Part shown: positions 1 through 7,732 of the stretch, one piece after another | How the letters are laid out: each line of letters opens with the position of its first letter | Numbering within the stretch: position 1 is the stretch's first letter | Made by a program: the position numbers and the translations under genes | Notes under the pieces: model-generated | What the model was told of the DNA's origin: nothing | What the model saw: only the letters and a program-made list of their open reading frames with translations | The model's database searches: none | NCBI GenBank assembly: GCA_910586545.1 | Contig: CAJUIQ010000014.1 | Coordinates: 1 to 43,260 of the forward strand | Source: an uncultured Eubacteriales bacterium | GTDB lineage: Bacteria > Bacillota > Clostridia > Oscillospirales > CAG-272 | DNA length: 43,260 nt | Direction: 5' to 3'

Positions 1-1156
1 CACATAGCACTTCTACTCCACTACTACATAACACAAGAGCTGCCAGCATAATCAAAGTGCAAAAAATTGCAGTACCCCGAGGAATATACAGACTGCTGCG
101 CAGGCAGATACCCATAGAAAGGACAAAAAGGGTCATAAACAAAATAGGCGCCACCCCCTGCTGAAAAACAGGCAGTGCTAGAACAAAATGCAGCAGGAAT
201 CCGGCATCCCGAAAAATACTTCCTGCGAAATACGTATCCAAAGCCACCCCGGTAAGATACATCGCTCCAAGAACGCCTCCTGCCACACAAAGGGCAGTGG
301 TAATCCGGTTAATCTTTCGAAAATCATATAGAATAAATGTAGAAAGAAAATATACACACATATACAAAACATATGTGCCGGTTTGTGGCAATAAAGTTCC
401 CATACTGTTTACTAGAACGCCTCCAAGAAGTGTGAGCAACATAAGAATAGCAAAGAGATCCCTTTTATAAAAGATGAGGCTGCGTTTCCCTCGAATCAGC
501 TTCAGTATATAGGAAGCTATCGTAATGGATAGAATCCAAAGCTGCATTTTTTCTCCCGTAAAAAGGAGCAATACAGATGCAAATAAAATCCCATTTTCCG
601 GCAGTGAAAAAATAATCCCTATCCCTACCGCCGCCATAAGTCCAAATAAAACGTAAACAGGAGAAATCCAAAACGTCAATGTACCTGCAATTACCCCCAG
701 CACAAATGCAATGTTTGCGTGCCCCACAAAAATATATTCCTGCAGCGATTCCCTACGTACACTGAAATAATCACACAATGTATTTCCAATACGGGATCCC
801 AGCAAAGCGGTGGATATATTTCCCTTAGAAAGCAGCAGCGGAATAGAAAGAATCATCGCACACAGGCCGCTGTACAAATGCGCACCGGATATTTGCTCGT
901 GTTGAAAAAGGCTTACCAAAACCGTGATGATAGAAGCATATGCTCCAAATGTCAAAAGAAATGTGCCAACAAATCGAAGGCGGAGCCGGAAGAATATCTG
1001 ACGAAATTGATCCGCACCATGCAGAATCATACTTTCATCAAATCTTCTGGAAATAAAGTTGCGTATTTTGATGCCTATACCACCGGGAACGTGAAAAAAT
1101 CTATTTGTCCCAAACGTGCGTGGCCGACTGCCTGTCCTGCCATCATTTTGAACCAT
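1..1156 (-). CDS. Multi-pass membrane protein, O-antigen ligase/polymerase-like (3' end outside window)
   Basis: The reading frame is open without a stop from an ATG at 1156 to the left edge, about 385 codons. A ribosome binding site (GGAAAGGAG) lies about 10 nt before the ATG. The protein starts with about 60 polar, Arg-rich residues, followed by about 11 hydrophobic segments joined by short loops. That architecture fits the O-antigen ligase/Wzy polymerase superfamily, integral membrane enzymes that join or polymerise surface glycans, but I see no diagnostic motif, so the function is inference. The gene is divergent from the P-type ATPase and has its own promoter at 1230-1258. No neighbouring glycosyltransferase is visible, so a polysaccharide cluster would have to lie to the left. 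It could instead be another polytopic transporter. Confidence 0.6.
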   Translation of the reverse strand, partial: MVQNDGRTGSRPRTFGTNRFFHVPGGIGIKIRNFISRRFDESMILHGADQFRQIFFRLRLRFVGTFLLTFGAYASIITVLVSLFQHEQISGAHLYSGLCAMILSIPLLLSKGNISTALLGSRIGNTLCDYFSVRRESLQEYIFVGHANIAFVLGVIAGTLTFWISPVYVLFGLMAAVGIGIIFSLPENGILFASVLLLFTGEKMQLWILSITIASYILKLIRGKRSLIFYKRDLFAILMLLTLLGGVLVNSMGTLLPQTGTYVLYMCVYFLSTFILYDFRKINRITTALCVAGGVLGAMYLTGVALDTYFAGSIFRDAGFLLHFVLALPVFQQGVAPILFMTLFVLSMGICLRSSLYIPRGTAIFCTLIMLAALVLCSSGVEVLC

Positions 1157-1229
1157 TACAAGCAGACTCCTTTCCTCGCTCCTACTGCATGGCGATTTTC
1201 GCATACATATCGCAGCTTATATTTATATT

Positions 1230-1258
1230 ATTATACTATATCTAGGAAATAATTTCAA
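1230..1258 (-). promoter_or_regulatory. Promoter of the membrane-protein gene
   Basis: On the minus strand TTGAAA (1258-1253) and TATAAT (1235-1230) are separated by 17 bp, a sigma-A type promoter about 70 bp before the ATG at 1156. Confidence 0.65.
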
Positions 1259-1281
1259 GATTTATTTTTGCAGACGGCAAA

Positions 1282-1413
1282 CTGTTAGGTGAATAATAAT
1301 TGTGCCGCCACTCTCATATATATTAAGCGATTCAAAACAAAGGACAGGACCATTCGGCCCGCCCTGTTTGTTTGTCAGGCCAGTTACGAGTCGGAGGTGG
1401 AAATTATTAACAG
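1282..1413 (+). promoter_or_regulatory. Possible structured leader RNA before the P-type ATPase
   Basis: CTGTTA (1282-1287) plus ATAATT (1296-1301) can pair with the contiguous run at 1402-1413, closing a 12-bp stem that bulges GGTGAATA on the 5' side. Inside, AAACAA and ACAGG (about 1336-1352) can pair with CCTGT and TTGTTT (about 1366-1377) as a hairpin, and CCGCCAC near 1304 faces GGAGGTGG near 1393. The UUAGGUGA stretch recalls the conserved 5' part of Mg2+-sensing M-box leaders, but the rest of that consensus is absent. If this is RNA, the ATPase starts downstream of it. Confidence 0.35.
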
Positions 1414-4171
1414 CCTATCAGGACCTACATTTGGAAGAAGCAGAGAGCGTGTGCAGCCTGCACCAAACCCACAGCAGGCGCCTGTTTCCCGAAGTCATAC
1501 CGTTTCAAAAAGCCAGCGTGTTTATATAAACCGCTTGGGACAAACGGAAAAAGAAGCGGCGGAAAATATCCGTAGTTTTGGCCGCAACACCCTTACTAAA
1601 AAGAAAAAAATGGGGTTTATGCGGCAGCTTCTTTCTAATTTTAATGATCCGATCATTAAAATTTTAATTGGCGCATTGCTAATTAACGCGCTGGTAAGTA
1701 TGGGAAGAATGAATATTCCGGAAACGCTGGGAATCGTAGCGGCGATTTTGATTGCTACCCTTGTCTCTACAATCTCCGAATATGGCTCTTCCCTGGCGTT
1801 TGAACGGTTGTCAGGTAAGGAAGGGGATACGCTTTGTATGATCCGCCGGGCAGGAGAGATTCGGGAAGTACATGTTTCGGATATCGCTGTAGGAGACATT
1901 GTATTACTCCGAGCAGGAATGAGTATTCCTGCCGACGGCATCCTCATTAGTGGAGGAATTAGCTGTAATCAGGCAGCCATCACTGGAGAAAGCGCCGAAC
2001 GGCGCAAAGTACCCGCCACAGCAGCATCCTTTGATCCGGCAGGCGAAGATTGGCAGCCAAATACTCCATATCAGTTGTTTCGCGGAAGCGGTGTTTGCAG
2101 CGGAGAAGGCGAAATGGCAGTTTTACGGGTAGGGGATTCTACTTTTATCGGAGAGGTAGCCTCTAGTCTCCAGGAAGACGGGAGGCCCAGTCCCCTAAAG
2201 CACCGGCTAAGTGAGCTTGCAAAAAGCATTAGTTTTATGGGATACGTGGGTGCCTTAATGATCGCCTTCGCATATCTTTTCAATGCATTTGTAATTGACA
2301 GCGGCATGGATCTGACACTGATGATGGTCAGACTTCAGGATCGTGGCTTTTTGTTTTCTGAAATTATAAAGGCCATTACCGTGGCGGTCTCCGTAGTCGT
2401 TGTTGCCGTCCCTGAGGGACTTCCTATGATGATTACAGTCGTATTGTCCTCTAACATGAAGCGTATGCTCAAAAACGGCGTCTTGGTACGCCGTCTCGTA
2501 GGAATCGAAACAGCCGGCAGTCTCAATATCTTGTTTACAGATAAAACGGGCACGTTGACCACGGGTAAAATGACAGTATGCGGCATCCATGGGGGAAATT
2601 TTTCCTTTGAACACTACAGTCAAATGAAAAGCTGCGAACGGCTGCGGGAAAAAATCAGTGAATGCGCCGTTACCGCCTGTGCACCAGGAGGATCCGGGGC
2701 AACGGAAAAAGCAGTTCTTGCCGCTGTTAAAGATTCTGTACATGCGGCGTGCGTGGCTCGTCTTCCTTTTGATTCCAACAGGAAATATTCCGCCTCTCTA
2801 ATAAAAAAAGAAAACGAAAATCTTTCCTATTTTCTGGGAGCGCCTGAGCGACTCTTGTGCGGATGTACAACATTCATGGATGCATCCGGTATCAGCCAAA
2901 ATTTAGACGCAACGGGTAAACGTAAAATTTCTCAAAAGCTGCAAGCCCTTGGAGAAGCCTCTTGCCGGGTAATTTGCTGTGCCATGGGTAATGCAGACGC
3001 TTTTGCCAAAGCCAGATCCGAAGGAACCCCTACAGGCCTGACATTTCTTTGCCTGTTTGCAATTCAGGATCCAATTCGCAAAGAAGTGCGTAGAGCTGTG
3101 GCAGACGCTCAGCATGCAGGAATCCAAGTTGTCATGGTTACTGGTGACAATCCTGCTACAGCAGGCGCCGTAGCAAAGGAAACTGGTATTCTTACCCCTA
3201 CATGCAATCGGATTTTACCTGCATCAGAGTTAGCTGCGATGTGTGACGAAGAAATCAAAGAAATACTGCCGCAAATCGCCGTTATTTCCAGAGCGCTTCC
3301 TTCAGATAAAATTCGTCTTGTCCGAATTGCAAAAGACGCAGATCTCGTAGCCGGCATGACCGGAGATGGTATCAACGACGCGCCGGCTCTCAAGGCCGCC
3401 GACGTTGGATTTGCCATGGGAAGCGGCACAGATATCGCTAAAGAATCCGGTGATATTGTCATCACTGACGACAGCTTTTCTTCCATTACCAAAGCTGTGC
3501 TTTACGGTCGGACAATATTTGAAAGCATCCGCAAATTTGTCGTTTTCCAGTTAATGATGAATCTGTGCGCTATGGGCGTTTCCCTGATCGGTCCCTTTAT
3601 GGGAATCGACAGTCCTGTGACAGTGATTCAAATGCTTTGGGTCAATATTATTATGGACACACTGGGCGGTCTAGCCTTTGCGGGGGAACCGGCCCTGCGG
3701 CGATATATGCTCCGTCCCAGTCTTCCCAGAGACGCAGGTATATTAAATGGGGCAATGATCCATCAAATCGTATTCTCTGGACTATACAGCCTTGGCCTTT
3801 GTATTTTTTTCCTGCAAAGCGATTTGCTGCGCAGCCGCCTATCCGGCGGGAACGAAAAATACTACCTAACCGTATTTTTTGCTATGTTTATTTTCTGCGG
3901 CATTTTTAACTCCTTCAACGCACGCACGCCCCAGCGAAATCTACTCTCCCATATTTCAGCAAACAAACCCTTTATTCTTATTATGACCGCTGTCGCCGTT
4001 ATACAGCTAATGATTATTTACTTCGGCGGCGAAGTATTTCGCTGCATTCCCCTGCGCGCGGGCGATCTTCTGTTTGCGGCGCTGCTGGCAGCCACTGTAA
4101 TCCCAGCAGATATGATTCGCAAATCCCTATTCCAGCGCAGGAAAAAAAAGAACAAAAAGTCTGCTGGATAG
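1289..4171 (+). CDS. Cation-transporting P-type ATPase (Ca2+/PMCA-like, type II)
   Basis: This membrane pump uses ATP to move cations, most likely exporting Ca2+. Motifs appear in the expected order: the N-terminal cation ATPase region (near residue 85), ITGES in the actuator domain, VAVPEGLP in the fourth membrane helix (the cation site of type II pumps), phosphorylation motif DKTGT with Asp near residue 418, MVTGDNP, and TGDGINDAP in the hinge, followed by C-terminal membrane helices. The start is unresolved. GTG at 1289 has no clear ribosome binding site and lies in a possible leader RNA. The first 80 or so residues do not look like the family, and GTG at 1397 or 1451 are alternatives. Ion specificity cannot be read from sequence alone. 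spoVT follows on the same strand. Confidence 0.9.
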   Translation: MNNNCAATLIYIKRFKTKDRTIRPALFVCQASYESEVEIINSLSGPTFGRSRERVQPAPNPQQAPVSRSHTVSKSQRVYINRLGQTEKEAAENIRSFGRNTLTKKKKMGFMRQLLSNFNDPIIKILIGALLINALVSMGRMNIPETLGIVAAILIATLVSTISEYGSSLAFERLSGKEGDTLCMIRRAGEIREVHVSDIAVGDIVLLRAGMSIPADGILISGGISCNQAAITGESAERRKVPATAASFDPAGEDWQPNTPYQLFRGSGVCSGEGEMAVLRVGDSTFIGEVASSLQEDGRPSPLKHRLSELAKSISFMGYVGALMIAFAYLFNAFVIDSGMDLTLMMVRLQDRGFLFSEIIKAITVAVSVVVVAVPEGLPMMITVVLSSNMKRMLKNGVLVRRLVGIETAGSLNILFTDKTGTLTTGKMTVCGIHGGNFSFEHYSQMKSCERLREKISECAVTACAPGGSGATEKAVLAAVKDSVHAACVARLPFDSNRKYSASLIKKENENLSYFLGAPERLLCGCTTFMDASGISQNLDATGKRKISQKLQALGEASCRVICCAMGNADAFAKARSEGTPTGLTFLCLFAIQDPIRKEVRRAVADAQHAGIQVVMVTGDNPATAGAVAKETGILTPTCNRILPASELAAMCDEEIKEILPQIAVISRALPSDKIRLVRIAKDADLVAGMTGDGINDAPALKAADVGFAMGSGTDIAKESGDIVITDDSFSSITKAVLYGRTIFESIRKFVVFQLMMNLCAMGVSLIGPFMGIDSPVTVIQMLWVNIIMDTLGGLAFAGEPALRRYMLRPSLPRDAGILNGAMIHQIVFSGLYSLGLCIFFLQSDLLRSRLSGGNEKYYLTVFFAMFIFCGIFNSFNARTPQRNLLSHISANKPFILIMTAVAVIQLMIIYFGGEVFRCIPLRAGDLLFAALLAATVIPADMIRKSLFQRRKKKNKKSAG

Positions 4172-4276
4172 AAAAATACCACATCCTATCAAAAATTACA
4201 AATTACGCTGTATAATTCAAAAGTTATGAGAAACAATAAAAAGGCAAGAACCTGTATTTCAAAGGAGAGTTTATAT

Positions 4277-4816
4277 ATGAAAGCAACTGGAATTGTTCGC
4301 CGTATCGACGATCTGGGACGAGTAGTTATTCCTAAAGAGATTCGAAGAACAATGCGAATCCGCGAAGGAGATCCGCTGGAAATTTATACAGACCGGGACG
4401 GCGAAGTCATTTTCAAAAAATATTCCCCTATTGGAGAACTGTCACAGTTTGCAACACAGTATGCTGAAACACTGCATAAAACCTGCGGTCTTTCTGTTAT
4501 CATCTGCGACCGGGATGCCGTAATTGCCTGTGCTGGTGTTCCCCGCAAAGAATATGCAGATAGAAAGCTGTCTGCTGAATTTGAAGAAATTATCAATGGC
4601 AGAAACCTCTATACGGCAGGCAGCAACGAAAGCGTTCCCGCAGTAGACGGCGGGCAGCACTTTGTCAGCTGTGCCATGCCAATTATTACAGAAGGCGACA
4701 TAACAGGATGTGTCGCATCTATCGTCACCCCGGAAAATCAAAATCTGCAGCCAGGTCTGGAAGCCAAGCTGATTCAAACTGCAGCCGGATTTTTAGGCAG
4801 ACAGTTGGAAAATTAA
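4277..4816 (+). CDS. spoVT: Stage V sporulation protein T
   Basis: SpoVT is an AbrB-family DNA-binding regulator that, in Bacillus, tunes sigma-G-dependent genes in the forespore. The 179-aa product matches the usual length of about 178. Residues 1-50 form the AbrB swapped-hairpin domain (GIVRRIDDLGRVVIPKEIRR) and the remainder is the GAF-like C-terminal domain. ATG at 4277 is chosen because AAAGGAGAG lies 7 nt before it; an in-frame upstream start has no such site and would add 17 unconserved residues. A TATAAT lies near 4211 with no convincing -35 box, so the sigma factor is not clear. A strong terminator follows. Its presence implies a spore-forming lineage. Confidence 0.95.
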   Translation: MKATGIVRRIDDLGRVVIPKEIRRTMRIREGDPLEIYTDRDGEVIFKKYSPIGELSQFATQYAETLHKTCGLSVIICDRDAVIACAGVPRKEYADRKLSAEFEEIINGRNLYTAGSNESVPAVDGGQHFVSCAMPIITEGDITGCVASIVTPENQNLQPGLEAKLIQTAAGFLGRQLEN

Positions 4817-4843
4817 AAAAGAGGCCATTCGGCCTCTTTTTTG
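4817..4843 (+). terminator. Terminator after spoVT
   Basis: GAGGCC-ATTC-GGCCTC stem flanked by A6 and T6. It is symmetric, so it can also serve carD, whose stop codon lies just beyond on the other strand. Confidence 0.9.
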
Positions 4844-4849
4844 CTTCAA

Positions 4850-5398
4850 CTAAATGGACGATGCTGTCTCGCTTCGCCGCAGCTGCTCCATAATATACGG
4901 GATCACCTGTTCCCTCTCTATTCCCAAAACAAAAGCAAATTCTTCCTTAATGATTTTTTCGGCGCTTGCAAGGATCTTTGCGTCTGCTGCATACATCTTC
5001 TTTTTATTCTGTTCCGCCTGTTTTCTGTGTGCTGAAAGCGTTTTAATGATCCATAAAATCCGGCTTCGGTCTCCCTCTGCCAAGATTTCTTCATACTGAG
5101 CGGCACGGGCTTTGCCATCATCGATCCACACGTCCTGACACTGTATGGACCGCGTGATAACATCTTCGATTTCCTGTGCAGAAAGCACATGACGCATTTC
5201 CTGCACTAAATTTTTTGCATCTACAGGTATATACAATACATTTCCCCGGTCAAATACCATCTGCAATTCATAATATGTTTTGGAATCCATCCCGGCAAAT
5301 TCCTTTGTTACGATGTCCTTGATTTTACAAATTCCGTTGTTTTTATAGGACACATACTCGCCAGTTTTATGAGGATACTCATTTGTACATGTATTCAT
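4850..5398 (-). CDS. CarD/CdnL family transcriptional regulator
   Basis: The N-terminal ~70 residues (HKTGEYVSYKNNGICKI, then the YYELQMVFDRGNVLYIPVD region) match the CarD/CdnL/TRCF RNA polymerase-interacting domain. The rest is a charged helical domain, as in CarD proteins, which stabilise the open complex at rRNA and housekeeping promoters. Length is 182 aa. ATG at 5398 follows GAAGGAGTG at good spacing. The gene has its own promoter (5503-5531), and about 100 nt of leader contain a terminator-like hairpin, so premature termination may control it. It is not clustered with functionally linked genes. Family assignment is firm; the target promoters are unknown. Confidence 0.88.
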   Translation of the reverse strand: MNTCTNEYPHKTGEYVSYKNNGICKIKDIVTKEFAGMDSKTYYELQMVFDRGNVLYIPVDAKNLVQEMRHVLSAQEIEDVITRSIQCQDVWIDDGKARAAQYEEILAEGDRSRILWIIKTLSAHRKQAEQNKKKMYAADAKILASAEKIIKEEFAFVLGIEREQVIPYIMEQLRRSETASSI

Positions 5399-5442
5399 GT
5401 CTACACTCCTTCACACATTCGGCAGCAAATGGCAACCGTCGT

Positions 5443-5486
5443 AAAAAAAGACGCAGCTGCTGCAGAAAATCTGGCTGCAACTACGC
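5443..5486 (-). terminator. Terminator-like hairpin in the carD leader
   Basis: Read on the minus strand, the arm at 5486-5474 pairs with the arm at 5463-5451 (13 positions, one A-A mismatch, some G-U pairs) around a 10-nt loop, followed by C and T7. It starts about 10 nt after the predicted transcription start and ends about 45 nt before the ATG. It has the form of an attenuator. Confidence 0.6.
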
Positions 5487-5502
5487 TACATCTTCTATAT
5501 AT

Positions 5503-5531
5503 ATTATAGCAGATTTTTCGTCTATTTTCAA
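5503..5531 (-). promoter_or_regulatory. Promoter of carD
   Basis: Minus-strand TTGAAA (5531-5526), 17-bp spacer, TATAAT (5508-5503). Confidence 0.75.
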
Positions 5532-5577
5532 ATGGACAATTTTAACAAAAATAAAACTGTCTTTCAGTGACATTATC

Positions 5578-5611
5578 CAAACAGACCTTCCCGATTGGGA
5601 AGGTCTGTTTG
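5578..5611 (-). terminator. 15-bp stem-loop ending the purine transporter operon
   Basis: A perfect 15-bp stem (CAAACAGACCTTCCC and its complement) with a 4-nt loop lies directly after the permease stop codon. The U-tract is short and partly inside the stem, so it may terminate or only protect the 3' end. Confidence 0.65.
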
Positions 5612-6598
5612 TTATCTCTCTTCTCGAAAATAAGAGCTTCCCAAATGTGCAGGACCCAAATTTTCTTTTTTGTTTCGAAAGCTCACTGCAACCAGTACAA
5701 TAATCGTCACTATATAGGGCAGCATCTTAAAAATTTCCTGACTGCTTCTAGTCAGCCCCGGAATGTAGTAATACGCCCAGTACAAGAGTCCGAACACATA
5801 TGCGCCCCAAATACTGTTTTTCGGTTTCCAGGTGGTAAATATAACAAGAGCAACCGCAAGCCATCCAAGTTTTTCAATACTGCCGTCGTTAGCCCATGTT
5901 CCCTTGATATAATCCATTACGTAATATACGCCCCCAAGGCCGGTAATTCCCGCGCCGATACAAGTAGCAAGATATTTATATCGAATTACATGGATACCGG
6001 CAGCATCAGCAGCTTCAGGACTTTCTCCAACAGCACGCAGGTTCAGCCCAATATAAGTTTTAGAAAGGAAAAACTGGAGCAAGATTGCGGCAATCACCGC
6101 GAAATATACCATAAATCCATATTGAAACAGCAAAGGCCCTACTATCGGGATATCAGAAAGTTCCGGAATTTTTGTTCGAAATGCATCGCTGGTTACACTT
6201 ACGGAAATCTGGCCTACGCCTCCTGCCAGCTTATTGAGAGAGCCGCCGAAAAAGTTCGCAACACCCGATCCGAAAATGGTTAGCGTCAAGCCTGTCACAT
6301 TTTGATTCGCCCGCAGGGTAATTGTGAGAAAGCTAAACAGAAGGCCCGCCGCAAAGGCAGCGCCAAACCCGCAACCAAGTGCAATCAATACACACAAAAA
6401 GGGACTTGGATTTTCTGCGGCGCCTTCATAAAAGAATACCCCTACCAGCGCGGCAATCGCGCCGATATACATGATACCGGGAACGCCCAGATTTAAGCTT
6501 CCGGATTTTTCCGACAGGATTTCTCCAATGCAGCCCAGCATAATCACCGTTCCAAATACAACGGCGGCCTGAATAAGAGAAAGGATAGACGTCAACAT
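5612..6598 (-). CDS. ABC transporter permease (BMP/nucleoside type, NupQ/YufQ-like)
   Basis: This 328-aa polytopic inner-membrane protein belongs to the branched-chain/ribose-type permease family (BPD_transp_2). It carries the conserved GEILSEKSGSLNLGVPG segment near residue 25, typical of the second permease of BMP-dependent nucleoside importers such as Bacillus NupQ (YufQ). It has about nine hydrophobic segments. The start codon directly follows the stop of the preceding permease gene, and GGAGG in that gene's end serves as ribosome binding site, so the two are probably translationally coupled. It is the last gene of the operon and would form the membrane channel with the 6599-7732 product. 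Confidence 0.9.
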   Translation of the reverse strand: MLTSILSLIQAAVVFGTVIMLGCIGEILSEKSGSLNLGVPGIMYIGAIAALVGVFFYEGAAENPSPFLCVLIALGCGFGAAFAAGLLFSFLTITLRANQNVTGLTLTIFGSGVANFFGGSLNKLAGGVGQISVSVTSDAFRTKIPELSDIPIVGPLLFQYGFMVYFAVIAAILLQFFLSKTYIGLNLRAVGESPEAADAAGIHVIRYKYLATCIGAGITGLGGVYYVMDYIKGTWANDGSIEKLGWLAVALVIFTTWKPKNSIWGAYVFGLLYWAYYYIPGLTRSSQEIFKMLPYIVTIIVLVAVSFRNKKENLGPAHLGSSYFREER

Positions 6599-7732
6599 TT
6601 ACGCCACCTCCTTATTCTTTCCGCGCAGGATCATCTGATAATGAATAAAGAATTCACTGCCGATGATAAAAAACAAAATGATACCGGTAATAATTTGAGA
6701 AGCAAAATCATTTAAATTAAATCTGGACGCAATTTCATTGGCGCCCTTCTCCAGGAAAATAAGCAGCAGAGATATAACTATCATCGTCATCGTATTGAAT
6801 TTTGCCATCCACGCCACAATGATGGCAGTAAAGCCCCTGCCTCCAGCAGTGTTTACGGAAATCGTATGGCTGGAACCTGATACCGCGATAAATCCGGTAA
6901 GGCCTGCAACAGCTCCGGAAATCAACATTGTACGAACAAATACTTTTCCCACGTTGATCCCCGCATAACGGGCCGTATTTTCCGACTGCCCCACAACGGA
7001 AATCTCATATCCGTGCTTGGTACTGCGCAAATAAATAAACATCCCCACAGCCAGCGCCAAAACAAGAATTACGTTGAGCATATACTGCTGTCCAAACAAA
7101 GAGGGGAACCAGCCCGCCTTCGTCTGCGGATTGATAACACCCACATAGTTGGAACCGGGAGGATTTTCCCAAAGTGATACACAATAGGAAGTGATCTGAA
7201 TAGCCACATAGTTCATCATCAGAGTAAACAATGTTTCATTTGTCCCCCACCGAGATTTAAAAACTGCCGGGATCACACCCCATAACGCACCTGCAAGGCA
7301 ACTGGCCACGATCATAACCGCAAATAATATAGGGGTGGACAACACATCTCCGAGATAAATCATACATGCCGCAGTGGCGATACCACCAACGAGCACCTGT
7401 CCCTCTGCACCGATATTCCAAAAGCGCATTTTAAATGCAGGCGCCAATGCAACACCAATGCACAAAAGAGACATAGTATCCCGGATCGTAATCCATATCT
7501 TACGCTCGGACCCAAAGGCCCCTTGAAACATGGCTCCGTACACCTTCAACGGATTCATTTTCGTTATTGCGTATATCACGACGGCACAGACGACAAGGGA
7601 AAGAAAGACTGCAACAATGCGAATTCCCCATGACAGAAAGAGCGGCATAGAATCCCGCTTGGCAATACGCAAAAACGGCTCCCGTTGTTTCTTTTGCTTC
7701 TGGGCCGGTGCCTTACCAGTTTCATACTCCAT
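6599..7732 (-). CDS. ABC transporter permease (BMP/nucleoside type, NupP/YufP-like)
   Basis: The 377-aa polytopic protein has a basic cytoplasmic N-terminus of about 30 residues and then about eight to ten membrane segments. FNIGAEGQVLVGG (here WNIGAEGQVLVGG) near residue 107 is the hallmark of the first permease of BMP-type nucleoside/simple sugar importers. Its start overlaps the end of the ATPase gene by 11 nt, a sign of translational coupling. With the downstream permease it forms the heterodimeric channel driven by the 7722-9266 ATPase. Substrate is inferred to be a purine nucleoside or base from the operon context with xpt. Confidence 0.9.
   Translation of the reverse strand: MEYETGKAPAQKQKKQREPFLRIAKRDSMPLFLSWGIRIVAVFLSLVVCAVVIYAITKMNPLKVYGAMFQGAFGSERKIWITIRDTMSLLCIGVALAPAFKMRFWNIGAEGQVLVGGIATAACMIYLGDVLSTPILFAVMIVASCLAGALWGVIPAVFKSRWGTNETLFTLMMNYVAIQITSYCVSLWENPPGSNYVGVINPQTKAGWFPSLFGQQYMLNVILVLALAVGMFIYLRSTKHGYEISVVGQSENTARYAGINVGKVFVRTMLISGAVAGLTGFIAVSGSSHTISVNTAGGRGFTAIIVAWMAKFNTMTMIVISLLLIFLEKGANEIASRFNLNDFASQIITGIILFFIIGSEFFIHYQMILRGKNKEVA

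Noticed and set aside
719..1252. Plus-strand open frame of 177 codons
   Set aside because: Lies antisense to the membrane-protein gene, has no ribosome binding site and an implausible, low-complexity protein.
1282..1413. Firm call of an M-box or Mn2+ riboswitch
   Set aside because: Only the UUAGGUGA stretch fits the M-box; the GGGGAGUAG-type core of the yybP-ykoY class is not present.
5567..6283. Plus-strand open frame of 238 codons
   Set aside because: Antisense shadow over the permease gene and its terminator.
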